Position numbers and translations under genes: made by a program | The notes under the pieces: model-generated | What the model was told of the DNA's origin: nothing | Seen by the model: the letters and a program-made list of their open reading frames with translations, nothing else | The model's database searches: none | From: Halovulum sp039180525 | GTDB taxonomy: Bacteria; Pseudomonadota; Alphaproteobacteria; Rhodobacterales; Rhodobacteraceae | Length of the DNA: 33,119 nt | Direction: 5' to 3' | NCBI GenBank assembly: GCA_039180525.1 | Contig: JBCDDF010000038.1 | Location: 1 to 33,119, forward strand | Part shown: positions 6,718-14,798 of the stretch, piece by piece | How the letters are laid out: every line of letters starts with the position of its first letter | How positions within the stretch are numbered: the stretch's first letter is position 1

Positions 6718-8865
6718 TTAGTATCCCGTCCCCAACGGTTCCGCCGCCATGCCGCGGAACCGCGTGACCTGTGCGACGTCCGAATCCGCCTCCAACGCCG
6801 TTTGCACATTGTGCAGGTGGTGCAGGTCGCGCACCTCCAGATCAATCACCATTCGGTAAAAATCCGGTTTGCGATCGGTGAACACGATGTCGCTGATATT
6901 CGCGTGCTGTTCGCCGATCAGCGTGCAAATCCGTCCCAGAACCCCTGCGTCATTGGCCATCGTCGCTTCGATGCAGGCCAAATGTGGCGTGCGTGCGGCG
7001 TCATCGGTCCAGGCGAGGTCGATCCAATTCTCGGCCTCGTCTTCCAGGGCGGCCAGGGTCGCGCAGTCGATCGCGTGGAAATGCACGCCATGGCCCCGCA
7101 CGGCGATGCCGATGATACGCTCGCCCGGGATCGGCTGACAGCAGGGCGCGGGTTGCGCCTGCTGCCCGGGGCCAAGCCCCACGATCGGGCGCGCGGCCGT
7201 GTCCGCGGGCATCATCTGAAGGCTGTCTTCGCGAATCAGTTCCGGATAAAGCGTGCGCACCAGATCCTGGCCGCTTAACTCCGCCGCGCCCAGTTGAGTC
7301 AAAAGCTCGTTGGCATCGTCCAGCGACAATTGCTTGGCCGCGGTCTTCAGCGCCTTGTCGGTGGCCTTCTTGCCCACCCGCTCCAGCGCCACCCGCGCGA
7401 TTTCCTGGCCCAGCCGGATATGCCCGGCGCGGTGTTCCTCGCGCAGCGATCGGCGGATCGCGGCCTTCGCACGGCCGGTGACGACCATATCCTCCCACGT
7501 CGCCTGCGGCCGCTGCCCCTCGGCCCGGATGATGACCACCGACTGCCCGTTGCGCAGCCGGGTCCACAGCGGTACGCGCTGGCCATCGACCTTGGCGCCG
7601 ACGCAGCTGTCGCCGATCCGCGTGTGGATCGCATAGGCGAAATCGATCGGCGTGGCCCCGCGCGGCAGCTTGATCACCTCCCCCTTGGGCGTGAAGCAGA
7701 ACACCTGGTCGGTGAACATCTCCAGCTTTACGTGTTCCAGAAAGTCGTTCGGCGTCTCCGACGTCTCGAAACTGTCGGCCAATTGCGCCAGCCACCGCAC
7801 GGGATCGACCACGAACGGGTTTTCGAACCGCTCCCCCTCGCGATAGGACCAATGCGCCGCAACCCCGGTTTCGGCGACCTCGTGCATCTCTCGCGTGCGG
7901 ATCTGGATCTCCACCCGCTTGGCATCGCGGCCCTGCACCGTGGTGTGGATCGAGCGATAGCCGTTCGATTTCGGCTGGCTGATATAATCCTTGAACCGCC
8001 CCGGCACCGCGCGCCAACGCTGATGCACGGCCCCGAGCGCGGTATAGCAGTCGGTCACGTCGCGGGTGATGATGCGAAAACCATAGATGTCGGACAGACG
8101 GCCGAACGCCTCCCCCTTCTCCTGCATCTTGCGCCAGATCGAATGCGGCTTCTTCTCGCGCCCGATCACCTCGGCATCGACATCGCGGTCGTCCAGCAAC
8201 TTGCGGATGTCTTCGGTGATGCGTGGGATCAGGTCGCCGGTCTGTTTCTTCAGCGTCAGAAACCGCCGGATGATGGAGGCGCGCGCATCCGGGTTCAGCA
8301 CCTTGAAGGAGATGTCCTCCAACTCCTCGCGCATCCATTGCATCCCCATGCGGCCCGCCAGCGGCGCATAGATATCCATGGTCTCGCGCGCCTTGCGCTG
8401 CTGTTTTTCGGGCCGCAGGAACCGGATCGTGCGCATATTGTGCAGCCGGTCGGCCAGCTTGACCAGAATGACGCGCATATCGCGCGACATCGCCATCAAA
8501 AGCTTGCGGAAATTTTCCGCCTGTTGGGTTTCGACCGAACTGAGTTCCAGATTGGTCAGCTTGGTCACCCCATCGACCAGCGTCGCGATCTCTGCCCCGA
8601 ACTGGGTTTCGATGGCGGCATAGCTGGAGGCGGTGTCCTCGATCGTGTCGTGCAGCAACGCCGTGACGATGGAGGCATCGTCTAGCCGCTGTTCCGCCAG
8701 CAGCGCCGCGACCTCCACGGGGTGGGTGAAATACGGCTCACCCGAAGACCGCACCTGCCCCTCATGCGCCTCTTGCCCATAGGCATGGGCGCGACGGATC
8801 AGGCCCTCATCGGTATGCGGGTTATAGACGCGGATCAGATCAACGAGGTCTTCATCCGTAATCAT
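6718..8865 (-). CDS. rel: Bifunctional (p)ppGpp synthetase/hydrolase (RelA/SpoT family)
   Basis: A 715-residue Rsh enzyme controlling the stringent response. The N-terminal HD hydrolase domain is intact (H48 in YFTHPVE, H72-D73 in HDTIEDT, then KLADRLHNMRTI). The synthetase domain has the RFKDYISQPKSNGYRSIHT block; the RxKD form is the one seen in bifunctional enzymes rather than in RelA-only synthetases. A TGS domain (VFCFTPKGEVIKLPRGATPI) and a C-terminal ACT domain (MANDAGVLGRICTLIGEQ) follow. It appears to be the sole Rsh in this window and lies 46 bp after rpoZ, with a GC-rich hairpin in the gap and only a weak ribosome-binding site before the ATG. Confidence 0.96.
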   Translation of the reverse strand: MITDEDLVDLIRVYNPHTDEGLIRRAHAYGQEAHEGQVRSSGEPYFTHPVEVAALLAEQRLDDASIVTALLHDTIEDTASSYAAIETQFGAEIATLVDGVTKLTNLELSSVETQQAENFRKLLMAMSRDMRVILVKLADRLHNMRTIRFLRPEKQQRKARETMDIYAPLAGRMGMQWMREELEDISFKVLNPDARASIIRRFLTLKKQTGDLIPRITEDIRKLLDDRDVDAEVIGREKKPHSIWRKMQEKGEAFGRLSDIYGFRIITRDVTDCYTALGAVHQRWRAVPGRFKDYISQPKSNGYRSIHTTVQGRDAKRVEIQIRTREMHEVAETGVAAHWSYREGERFENPFVVDPVRWLAQLADSFETSETPNDFLEHVKLEMFTDQVFCFTPKGEVIKLPRGATPIDFAYAIHTRIGDSCVGAKVDGQRVPLWTRLRNGQSVVIIRAEGQRPQATWEDMVVTGRAKAAIRRSLREEHRAGHIRLGQEIARVALERVGKKATDKALKTAAKQLSLDDANELLTQLGAAELSGQDLVRTLYPELIREDSLQMMPADTAARPIVGLGPGQQAQPAPCCQPIPGERIIGIAVRGHGVHFHAIDCATLAALEDEAENWIDLAWTDDAARTPHLACIEATMANDAGVLGRICTLIGEQHANISDIVFTDRKPDFYRMVIDLEVRDLHHLHNVQTALEADSDVAQVTRFRGMAAEPLGTGY

Positions 8866-8869
8866 CGGC

Positions 8870-8903
8870 GCCCCGGGTCTGGGGCCCCGGGCATGCCGGG
8901 GCC
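8870..8903 (-). promoter_or_regulatory. Competing GC hairpins in the rpoZ-rel junction
   Basis: On the minus strand GGCCCCG (8903-8897) and CGGGGCC (8889-8883) form a perfect 7-bp stem with loop GCATGCC. A second, mutually exclusive stem can pair GCCCC (8885-8881) with GGGGC (8874-8870), which is the only Shine-Dalgarno-like stretch before the rel ATG at 8865. There is no U run, so this is not a standard terminator. It may be an RNA stability or translation-control element, or simply a GC-rich repeat. Confidence 0.45.
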
Positions 8904-8911
8904 GGCTTGGC

Positions 8912-9265
8912 TCAGCCCTCGCCCTGCGCCTCCATCAGCGCGCGCAGCAGTTTTTCCTCGGACATGTCGTCCTCGACCGGCGCGGGCTGATCGTTGGACA
9001 TCAGCAGCGCCATCTGGTCCTCTTCGGGTTCATCGACCTCGATCTGGCGTTGATGGCTTTCGATGGCGCTTTCCCGCAGAACCTCCGAGGTCAGCGTCTC
9101 ATCGGCGATCTCGCGCAGGGCCACGACCGGGTTCTTGTCCTTGTCGCGGTCGATCGTCAGTTCGGCGCCCGAAGACAACTCGCGCGCCCGGTGCGCCGCC
9201 AGCATCACAAGCTCGAAACGGTTCGGAACCTTATCGACACAATCTTCAACCGTCACACGGGCCAT
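8912..9265 (-). CDS. rpoZ: DNA-directed RNA polymerase omega subunit
   Basis: A 117-residue omega subunit, which helps assemble the RNA polymerase core and contributes to one ppGpp site in proteobacterial polymerases. The N-terminal half is diagnostic: MARVTVEDCVDKVPNRFELV, then AAHRARELSSGA and NPVVALREIADE. The C-terminal half is acidic (EVDEPEEDQMALL) as in alphaproteobacteria. A longer open frame exists upstream, but the ATG at 9265 gives the family N-terminus and has AAGGAT about 9 nt upstream. It heads the operon with rel, which is functionally sensible because omega mediates ppGpp binding. Confidence 0.96.
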   Translation of the reverse strand: MARVTVEDCVDKVPNRFELVMLAAHRARELSSGAELTIDRDKDKNPVVALREIADETLTSEVLRESAIESHQRQIEVDEPEEDQMALLMSNDQPAPVEDDMSEEKLLRALMEAQGEG

Positions 9266-9299
9266 GGCGGATCCTTGGGCTGGGTCTGTAGAGGACTGG

Positions 9300-9328
9300 T
9301 ATCTACGGCGCCAGGCAAAGCATTGCAA
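9300..9328 (-). promoter_or_regulatory. Promoter of the rpoZ-rel operon
   Basis: On the minus strand TTGCAA (complement of 9323-9328) and TAGATA (complement of 9300-9305) are separated by 17 bp, a good match to a housekeeping sigma-70 type promoter. Transcription would start near 9292, leaving a short leader of about 27 nt before the rpoZ ATG. Confidence 0.6.
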
Positions 9329-9610
9329 GGCCGCGCTGATGCGGTTGGCCGCGGCGGCATGGCGCGGATCGCAGCCGATCCTTTGCCGCATAAGCGGCCG
9401 TCGATATGTGCAATCTGGGCGCGAGCAAGTTCGCGTAATTGCAAGTGGCAACATCCCCCGCCGCGGGTTACCGTCGCGTCAGAGCCGGCGCGGATGTCAT
9501 ATTTGGGACTTTTCCCACGCGCGTCGGTCGCTTAACGTGCCGGCGTTGTCAAAAAACGTGCATGGCCGCCCGTGTGTTGGTCGGTCTCGCGCGATCCGAG
9601 GATAAACGAG
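9329..9610. other. Divergent intergenic region, no gene seen
   Basis: Together with the rpoZ promoter this makes a 345-bp gap between rpoZ (minus) and the NYN gene (plus). I find no convincing coding frame and no tRNA or hairpin terminator. A TTGTCA near 9544-9549 may be a -35 for the NYN gene, but no good -10 follows. Confidence 0.5.
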
Positions 9611-10183
9611 ATGTTTTATCGCGACGAGCGGCTCGCGCTCTTCATCGATGGATCGAACTTGTATGCGGCCGCCCGGGCGTTGAATTTCGACATCGACTAC
9701 AAACTGCTTCGCGCCGAGTTCATGCGGCGCGGAAAGCTCTTGCGGGCATTCTACTACACCGCGCTGCTTGAGACCGAGGAATACTCTCCCATCCGCCCAT
9801 TGGTCGATTGGCTCAACTATAACGGGTTCACGATGGTGACGAAACCCGCGAAGGAATTCACCGACTCCATGGGCCGGCGAAAGGTCAAAGGCAATATGGA
9901 CATCGAATTGGCGGTGGATGCGATGGAGTTGGCACCGAGGATCGACCACATTGTGCTGTTTTCCGGCGATGGCGACTTTCGCCCCCTGGTTGAATCTCTG
10001 CAGCGCCAGGGCGTGCGGGTTTCGGTGGTCTCGACGATCCGGTCCCAACCGCCCATGATCGCCGACGAACTCCGCCGGCAATGCGACAATTTCATCGAGT
10101 TGGAGGATCTGCGTGAGGTCATCGGCCGCCCCCCGCGCGAAGACCAGGCCGCGCGCAATCGGTCCGACAGTACCGCCGACTGA
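9611..10183 (+). CDS. NYN (PIN-like) domain protein, LabA/DUF88 type
   Basis: A 190-residue protein of the NYN family, PIN-like putative ribonucleases. The acidic metal-site pattern is complete: LFIDGSNLY (D13), KGNMDIELAVDAM (D96, with D102 close by) and LFSGDGDFRPLV (D119, D121). The C-terminal tail is charged and not conserved. The frame opens upstream at 9572, but the ATG at 9611 is preceded by GAGGATAAACGAG and gives the family N-terminus. The downstream uracil-DNA glycosylase frame overlaps it by 71 bp. Catalytic activity on RNA is expected from the family but not shown; some LabA-type members act in regulation. Confidence 0.88.
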   Translation: MFYRDERLALFIDGSNLYAAARALNFDIDYKLLRAEFMRRGKLLRAFYYTALLETEEYSPIRPLVDWLNYNGFTMVTKPAKEFTDSMGRRKVKGNMDIELAVDAMELAPRIDHIVLFSGDGDFRPLVESLQRQGVRVSVVSTIRSQPPMIADELRRQCDNFIELEDLREVIGRPPREDQAARNRSDSTAD

Positions 10184-10829
10184 GCCGGGTCACGACTGCT
10201 GCCGCTGCCCGCGGTTGGCGGGGTATCGTGCCGAAATCGCACAAATCCACCCGGACTGGCACAACGCGCCCGTCGTCTCCTTTGGCGATCCGGCGCCGAG
10301 GCTTTTGATCCTGGGACTGGCCCCCGGTCTGCGCGGCGCGCACCGCACCGGGCGTGCCTTTACCGGCGACGCGTCCGGCAAGCTGCTGTTCGAAACGCTG
10401 ATCGGAACCGGGCTTGCCCGGGGCCGCTACGACGCGGATGGGCGCGACGACCTGCGCCTGCCCGGTGTTCTGATCTCGAACGCCGTCCGGTGCCTGCCGC
10501 CGCAGAACCGGCCGCTTGGGGCGGAACTGGCCGCCTGCCGGCCGCATCTGACCGCGCTGCTGACCGCCCTGCCCCATCTGCGTGCGGTGCTTTGCCTGGG
10601 CCGGGTCGCGCATGACAGCGTGCTGCGCTCCGCGGGTCACCGGCTGCGCGACCATCCCTTCGGCCATGCCGCGCGGCACCGCGTCGGGCCGCTGGAGATC
10701 CACGACAGCTACCATTGCTCGCGTTATAACACCCAAACCGGGCGATTGACCCCGGCCATGCTGCGCGCCGTGGTGCGCGCGGCGGGTGCGGCAGCGGGTT
10801 TGCTTGCCCAATCGGGCGCACGCACATAG
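10113..10829 (+). CDS. Uracil-DNA glycosylase, family 4/5 type (UDGb-like), iron-sulfur
   Basis: A 238-residue uracil-DNA glycosylase with the family 5 (UDGb) motif A LGLAPGLRGAHRTGRAFTGD (about residues 68-86) and a motif B-like HCSRYNTQTGRLTP near the C-terminus. Cysteines placed as for a 4Fe-4S cluster are seen in CCRCPRL (C29/C30, C32), NAVRC and LAACRP. It removes uracil and other deaminated bases from DNA, starting base excision repair. The only start giving the first Cys pair is the GTG at 10113, inside the NYN gene, so the two overlap by 71 bp in different frames. The first 25 residues are unconserved, so initiation could be at a less usual codon closer to the stop of the NYN gene. 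Confidence 0.88.
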   Translation: MRSSAAPRAKTRPRAIGPTVPPTEPGHDCCRCPRLAGYRAEIAQIHPDWHNAPVVSFGDPAPRLLILGLAPGLRGAHRTGRAFTGDASGKLLFETLIGTGLARGRYDADGRDDLRLPGVLISNAVRCLPPQNRPLGAELAACRPHLTALLTALPHLRAVLCLGRVAHDSVLRSAGHRLRDHPFGHAARHRVGPLEIHDSYHCSRYNTQTGRLTPAMLRAVVRAAGAAAGLLAQSGART

Positions 10830-10862
10830 TTTGGCCCGGGGATCACGAATGCCGGACCGCAG

Positions 10863-11807
10863 ATGACGCCGCTCAAACTCTATCTGGCCGCGCCGCGAGG
10901 CTTTTGCGCCGGCGTCGACCGTGCCATCAAAATCGTGGAGATGGCGTTGCACAAATGGGGTGCGCCGGTCTATGTCCGGCACGAGATTGTGCACAATCGC
11001 TTCGTCGTGGACGGGCTGCGCGCCAAGGGCGCGGTGTTTGTGGAACACCTCGAAGACTGCCCCAACGACCGGCCGGTGATATTTTCTGCCCACGGGGTGC
11101 CGAAATCGGTGCCCGCCGCGGCCGCGGCGCGGCAGATGGTCTATGTCGATGCAACCTGCCCGCTGGTGTCCAAGGTGCATATCGAGGCGGCGCGGCATCA
11201 TGCAGGCGGCCTGCAGATGGTGATGATCGGCCATGCCGGCCACCCCGAGACCGTGGGCACGATGGGCCAACTGCCGCCGGGCGAGGTGCTGCTGGTGGAA
11301 ACCGTGGCGGATGTCGCCGGGCTGGCCCCGCGCGACCCGGACAGGCTGGCCTATATCACCCAGACCACGCTGTCGGTGGACGACACGGCCGATATCGTGG
11401 CGGCACTTCGGGCCCGGTTTCCGGCGATCGAGGGGCCGCATAAGGAAGACATCTGTTACGCCACCACCAACCGGCAGGAGGCGGTGAAATCGATGGCCCC
11501 CAAGATCGACGCGCTTTTGGTCGTGGGCGCGCCGAATTCATCGAACTCCAAACGGCTGGTCGAGGTCGGCGCAAAGGCCGGCTGCCGCTACGCCCAACTG
11601 ATCCAGCGCGCCGGCGATATCGACTGGCGGGCGCTGGACGGCGCGACATCCGTGGGGCTGACCGCCGGGGCAAGCGCGCCGGAAGTGCTGATCAACGAGG
11701 TCATCGATGCCTTTCGCGCGCGCCACGAGGTGACCGTCGAAAAAGTCGTCACCGCCGAGGAGAACGTCGAATTCAAGGTGCCCCGCGTGCTGAGAGAGCC
11801 CGCGTGA
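10863..11807 (+). CDS. ispH: 4-hydroxy-3-methylbut-2-enyl diphosphate reductase
   Basis: A 314-residue IspH (LytB), the last enzyme of the MEP isoprenoid pathway, converting HMBPP to IPP and DMAPP with an iron-sulfur cluster. The three cluster cysteines are present: C15 in PRGFCAGVDRAI, C99 in VDATCPLVSKVH and C198 in EDICYATTNRQ. The HEIVHNRFVVD and SAHGVPKSV histidine motifs and the GAPNSSNSKRL loop are intact. It begins 33 bp after the glycosylase gene and its stop overlaps the next gene's GTG by 4 bp, heading a coupled string of six genes. Confidence 0.97.
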   Translation: MTPLKLYLAAPRGFCAGVDRAIKIVEMALHKWGAPVYVRHEIVHNRFVVDGLRAKGAVFVEHLEDCPNDRPVIFSAHGVPKSVPAAAAARQMVYVDATCPLVSKVHIEAARHHAGGLQMVMIGHAGHPETVGTMGQLPPGEVLLVETVADVAGLAPRDPDRLAYITQTTLSVDDTADIVAALRARFPAIEGPHKEDICYATTNRQEAVKSMAPKIDALLVVGAPNSSNSKRLVEVGAKAGCRYAQLIQRAGDIDWRALDGATSVGLTAGASAPEVLINEVIDAFRARHEVTVEKVVTAEENVEFKVPRVLREPA

Positions 11808-12271
11808 CCGATTATATGACCTTCGAAGGCCGGGTCGAACCGGTGCAATGGGGCCGGTCGATCTATACCGTCTTACCGCTGCCGACCGCGATCGCCACGG
11901 CGCTGGACCGCACCGGCGCGAAACGGGTGGAAGGAGAGATCGCCGACCATCCCGTCAACCTGGCTCCCGCCCGCGCGCCGGTGATCGACGGGCCGTTTCT
12001 GTGGACCGGCAAGACCCTGCTGGACGCCGCCGGCATCGCGCCCGGCGACCCGGTCGAGGTGCGGCTGCGCCCCGCCGACCCCGATCATGTGGACTTGCCC
12101 GCCGATGTCGCCACCGCACTCGCCGCCGCGGGCCGGTCCGCCGATTGGGCGGCGCTGAGCCCGGGCAAGCGGCGCGGGCTGCTGCACCGGGTGGAAACCG
12201 CCAAACGCGCGGAGACCCGCGCCAAACGCATCGCCGCGCTGGTCGCGGGCCTAACCGGAAAGACGGCATGA
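11804..12271 (+). CDS. DUF1905 / YdeI (OmpD-associated) fusion protein
   Basis: A 155-residue two-part protein. Residues about 1-90 match DUF1905, a small beta barrel (FEGRVEPVQWGRSIYTVLPLP, then DHPVNLAPARAPV and FLWTGKTLLDAAGI). Residues about 100-155 match the YdeI/OmpD-associated helical region, with the SPGKRRGLLHRVETAKRAET motif. Members of the YdeI group have been linked to protection against envelope-active compounds in enterics, but the biochemical role is unclear. It starts at a GTG that overlaps the ispH stop by 4 bp and ends overlapping the LysE-type gene by 4 bp. Confidence 0.8.
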   Translation: MTDYMTFEGRVEPVQWGRSIYTVLPLPTAIATALDRTGAKRVEGEIADHPVNLAPARAPVIDGPFLWTGKTLLDAAGIAPGDPVEVRLRPADPDHVDLPADVATALAAAGRSADWAALSPGKRRGLLHRVETAKRAETRAKRIAALVAGLTGKTA

Positions 12272-12882
12272 TCTCGCTTCAATTCCTGCTGACCTCCTTC
12301 GTTGTGGTCATCGCGCCCGGCACGGGCGTGCTTTACACGCTGGCCGTCGGTCTGGGCCGCGGCCCGCGCGCCGCCATCGCCGCGGCGGCCGGCTGCACGC
12401 TGGGCATCACCCCACACCTGGCCGCGGCGATCCTGGGGCTGGCCGCGGTGCTGCATGCCAGCGCGCTGCTGTTTCAGGTGGTGAAATTCGCCGGCGTCGC
12501 CTATCTGCTCTACCTCGCCTGGCAGGCACTGCGAGCCGGTGGCGCCCTGTCGATCTCGGCCCAGACCACGCCCGCGCCGCCGCTGCGCATCGCCTGGCGC
12601 GGCACACTCATCAACGTGCTGAACCCGAAACTGTCGCTGTTCTTCCTGGCCCTTCTGCCGCCCTTTCTCAGCGGTGATCCGGCCCGCGCGACGGGCGAGA
12701 TGCTGGCGCTGGGCGGTGTTTTCATGGCGATGACCTTCGCGGTGTTCGTCGTCTACGGGGTGTTCGCCGGTCTCGCGCGCGACGCGGTCCTGCGCTCGGC
12801 CCGTACCATGCGTTGGCTGAACCGCAGCTTCGCCGCCGCCTTTGCGGGCCTGGGTCTGCGGCTGGCGCTGGAACGGCCATGA
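12268..12882 (+). CDS. LysE/RhtB family amino-acid exporter
   Basis: A 204-residue inner-membrane protein with about six hydrophobic segments. Family marks are the N-terminal FLLTSFVVVIAPGTGVLYTL (the conserved PGP-like loop, here PGT), the AAAAGCTLGITPH segment, the KFAGVAYLLYLAWQALR helix and the RGTLINVLNPKLSLFFLALL block. LysE/RhtB proteins export amino acids or their analogues; the substrate here cannot be told. Start and stop both overlap neighbours by 4 bp. Confidence 0.9.
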   Translation: MISLQFLLTSFVVVIAPGTGVLYTLAVGLGRGPRAAIAAAAGCTLGITPHLAAAILGLAAVLHASALLFQVVKFAGVAYLLYLAWQALRAGGALSISAQTTPAPPLRIAWRGTLINVLNPKLSLFFLALLPPFLSGDPARATGEMLALGGVFMAMTFAVFVVYGVFAGLARDAVLRSARTMRWLNRSFAAAFAGLGLRLALERP

Positions 12883-13304
12883 CGTTTGTGCCGCTGCCGG
12901 CCCTGGCGCTCAGCATCGCCGGCCTGCTGCCGTTTGTCGCCGGGGCGCTGGCCGCGCGCGGGCTGATGCCCGGCATCGACAACCCGGTCACCGGCGTCTT
13001 GATCCTGCAGACCTATGGCGCGGCGATCCTGGCATTCATGGGCGGCTGCCTGTGGGGCTTCGCCGTGCAGGCGGACCGGGCCACCTGGCGCGAGTTGGGC
13101 GCCGCGGTGCTGCCGGGGCTTTGGGCGTTTTCGGTCAGCTTCTCGCCAGATCCGATCCTGTCGCTGATGATCGGTTTCGTGTTCGTGCTGGCGCTCGACC
13201 TCGTCTTTCGCGGCTGGGGGCTGAACCCCGAATGGTGGCCGCGCCTGCGCCTGCCGCTGACCGCCGCGGTGCTGGCCTGCCTGGCCATCGGCAAGATCGC
13301 ATGA
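12879..13304 (+). CDS. DUF3429 family membrane protein
   Basis: A 141-residue protein with four to five hydrophobic segments. It has the DUF3429 pattern: an N-terminal helix (LALSIAGLLPFVAGAL), the ILQTYGAAILAFMGGCLWGF block, and a C-terminal segment with ALDLVFRGWGLNPEWWPRLR. The family is uncharacterised and found in proteobacteria. The ATG at 12879 overlaps the LysE stop by 4 bp; the longer frame upstream is a shadow. Expected in the inner membrane. Confidence 0.82.
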   Translation: MTFVPLPALALSIAGLLPFVAGALAARGLMPGIDNPVTGVLILQTYGAAILAFMGGCLWGFAVQADRATWRELGAAVLPGLWAFSVSFSPDPILSLMIGFVFVLALDLVFRGWGLNPEWWPRLRLPLTAAVLACLAIGKIA

Positions 13305-13900
13305 GCGCGGATCGCGAAACCCTGCGCGCCTATGCCGCCCAGGCCCAGCGCTACAGCACGCTGGTCAGCCGCGACGCGCCCGACCGCGACCTCAGCGCCT
13401 TCATGGACGCGTTGCCAAAGGCCGCGCATGTGCTCGACCTGGGCTGTGGGCCCGGCAATTCGGCGGCGATGATGCAGGCGCGTGGCTTTTCGGTGATCGC
13501 CACCGACGCCTCGCCCGAGATGGTCGACCTGGCCCGCGCGGCAGGGGTCACGGCAGAGATGGCGAGCTTCGACGACCTGGACGCGGTGGACGCCTATGAC
13601 GGCATCTGGGCCAATTTCTCGCTGCTGCATGCGCCGCGCGCCGACCTGCCGCGTCACCTGGCTGCCTGCGCCCGCGCCCTGCGGCCCGGCGGCACGTTCC
13701 ATATCGGCATGAAGACCGGCACCGGCGCCGAGCGCGACCGGTACGGCCGCCACTACACCTATGTCACCCGGTCCGAACTGGAGCGTCTGATCGCCGACGC
13801 CGGCCTGGCGACAGACGCGGTTCGCGAGGGCCGGATGGAGGGCCTGACCGGCGCCATCGAGCCCTTCGTCATCCTGCGCGCCGCCAAACCCGCCCCGTGA
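13301..13900 (+). CDS. Class I SAM-dependent methyltransferase
   Basis: A 199-residue methyltransferase with the SAM-binding glycine motif VLDLGCGPGN (residues 44-53), the acidic ribose-binding residue in SVIATDASPEMVDLA and the post-motif ALRPGGTFHIGMK. The region YDGIWANFSLLHAPRADLPR places it in the UbiE-like Methyltransf_11/25 group. The substrate cannot be told. Its start overlaps the DUF3429 stop and its stop overlaps the rnhA GTG, 4 bp each. Confidence 0.9.
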   Translation: MSADRETLRAYAAQAQRYSTLVSRDAPDRDLSAFMDALPKAAHVLDLGCGPGNSAAMMQARGFSVIATDASPEMVDLARAAGVTAEMASFDDLDAVDAYDGIWANFSLLHAPRADLPRHLAACARALRPGGTFHIGMKTGTGAERDRYGRHYTYVTRSELERLIADAGLATDAVREGRMEGLTGAIEPFVILRAAKPAP

Positions 13901-14361
13901 CAGAGGTCGTGGCCTTCACCGATGGCGCCTGTTCGGGCAATCCGGGCCCCGGCGGCTGGGGCGTGATCCTCCAGGCGCTGGACGCCGAAGGCGCGGTGCG
14001 CAGCGCCAAGGAACTGTCCGGCGGCGCGGCGCTGACCACCAACAACCGGATGGAATTGACCGCCGCATTGGAGGCGCTGGAGGCGCTGACGCGGCCCACG
14101 CGGATCCGCATCGTCACCGACAGCACCTATCTGCGCGACGGCATCACCAAATGGATCCATGGCTGGCGCCGCAACGGTTGGCGGACGGCGGCGAAGAAAC
14201 CGGTGAAGAACGCGGATCTGTGGCAGGCGCTGGACGCCGCGACGCAGGGCCATCAGGTCGCCTGGGATTGGGTCAAGGGCCATGCCGGGCACGAACAGAA
14301 CGAACGCGCCGACGCGCTCGCCCGCGCCGGCATGGCACCCTATAAGGACGGGCCGGCATAA
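13897..14361 (+). CDS. rnhA: Ribonuclease HI
   Basis: A 154-residue RNase HI, which cuts the RNA strand of RNA-DNA hybrids. The full catalytic set is visible: D9 in AFTDGACSGNPGPGGWG, E53 in TTNNRMELTAAL, D75 in IVTDSTYLRDGI, and H129 and D139 in VKGHAGHEQNERADALA. The basic handle region (WIHGWRRNGWRTAAKKPVKN) is present. Start is GTG, overlapping the methyltransferase stop by 4 bp. It is the last gene of the ispH string; the next gene is convergent. Confidence 0.96.
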   Translation: MTEVVAFTDGACSGNPGPGGWGVILQALDAEGAVRSAKELSGGAALTTNNRMELTAALEALEALTRPTRIRIVTDSTYLRDGITKWIHGWRRNGWRTAAKKPVKNADLWQALDAATQGHQVAWDWVKGHAGHEQNERADALARAGMAPYKDGPA

Positions 14362-14536
14362 GGTCGGGGCCGAAGGTCCACGCCGCCATCGCGATCGCGC
14401 ACCGGGCCGGACAGCCGCCTTGCCCGCGCGGCGCAGAACCCTCGCACTTTCGCGATCCGGCCGGCTCGGCACCGGCATGGGCCCATCGGATTTCGGGGAT
14501 TTGGCACCGGCAATGCAAAGCGCCGCGGCGCCGACC

Positions 14537-14776
14537 CTATCGCCGCTGGATGAAAACCTTATAGGCCCAAAGCAGCACCAGGGCGCCCAGCAAAGCGCCC
14601 ACGAACCCCGCCGCCGCCCCAAGCGCAGAGATCAGCAGCCGCAGCACCACGCTGCCGATGATCGCGCCCAGCACGCCGACCGCGACGGTCTGAAACAGCC
14701 CCATCTGCATGCCCATCAGCCGCGTCGCCAGAAACCCCGCCGCCGCGCCGATCACCAAGATCGCGATAAATCCCAT
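14537..14776 (-). CDS. GlsB/YeaQ/YmgE family stress-associated membrane protein
   Basis: A 79-residue, almost wholly hydrophobic protein with three membrane segments and the family pattern: MGFIAILVIGAAAGFLATRL, then the glycine-rich AVGVLGAIIGSVVLRLL and AAGFVGALLGALVLLWAYK. Proteins of this transglycosylase-associated group are often induced by stress, but their function is unknown. A GGGGAGG ribosome-binding site precedes the ATG at 14776. It is convergent to rnhA. Confidence 0.88.
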   Translation of the reverse strand: MGFIAILVIGAAAGFLATRLMGMQMGLFQTVAVGVLGAIIGSVVLRLLISALGAAAGFVGALLGALVLLWAYKVFIQRR

Positions 14777-14798
14777 GGTCTGCCTCCCCGTCCTCTTA

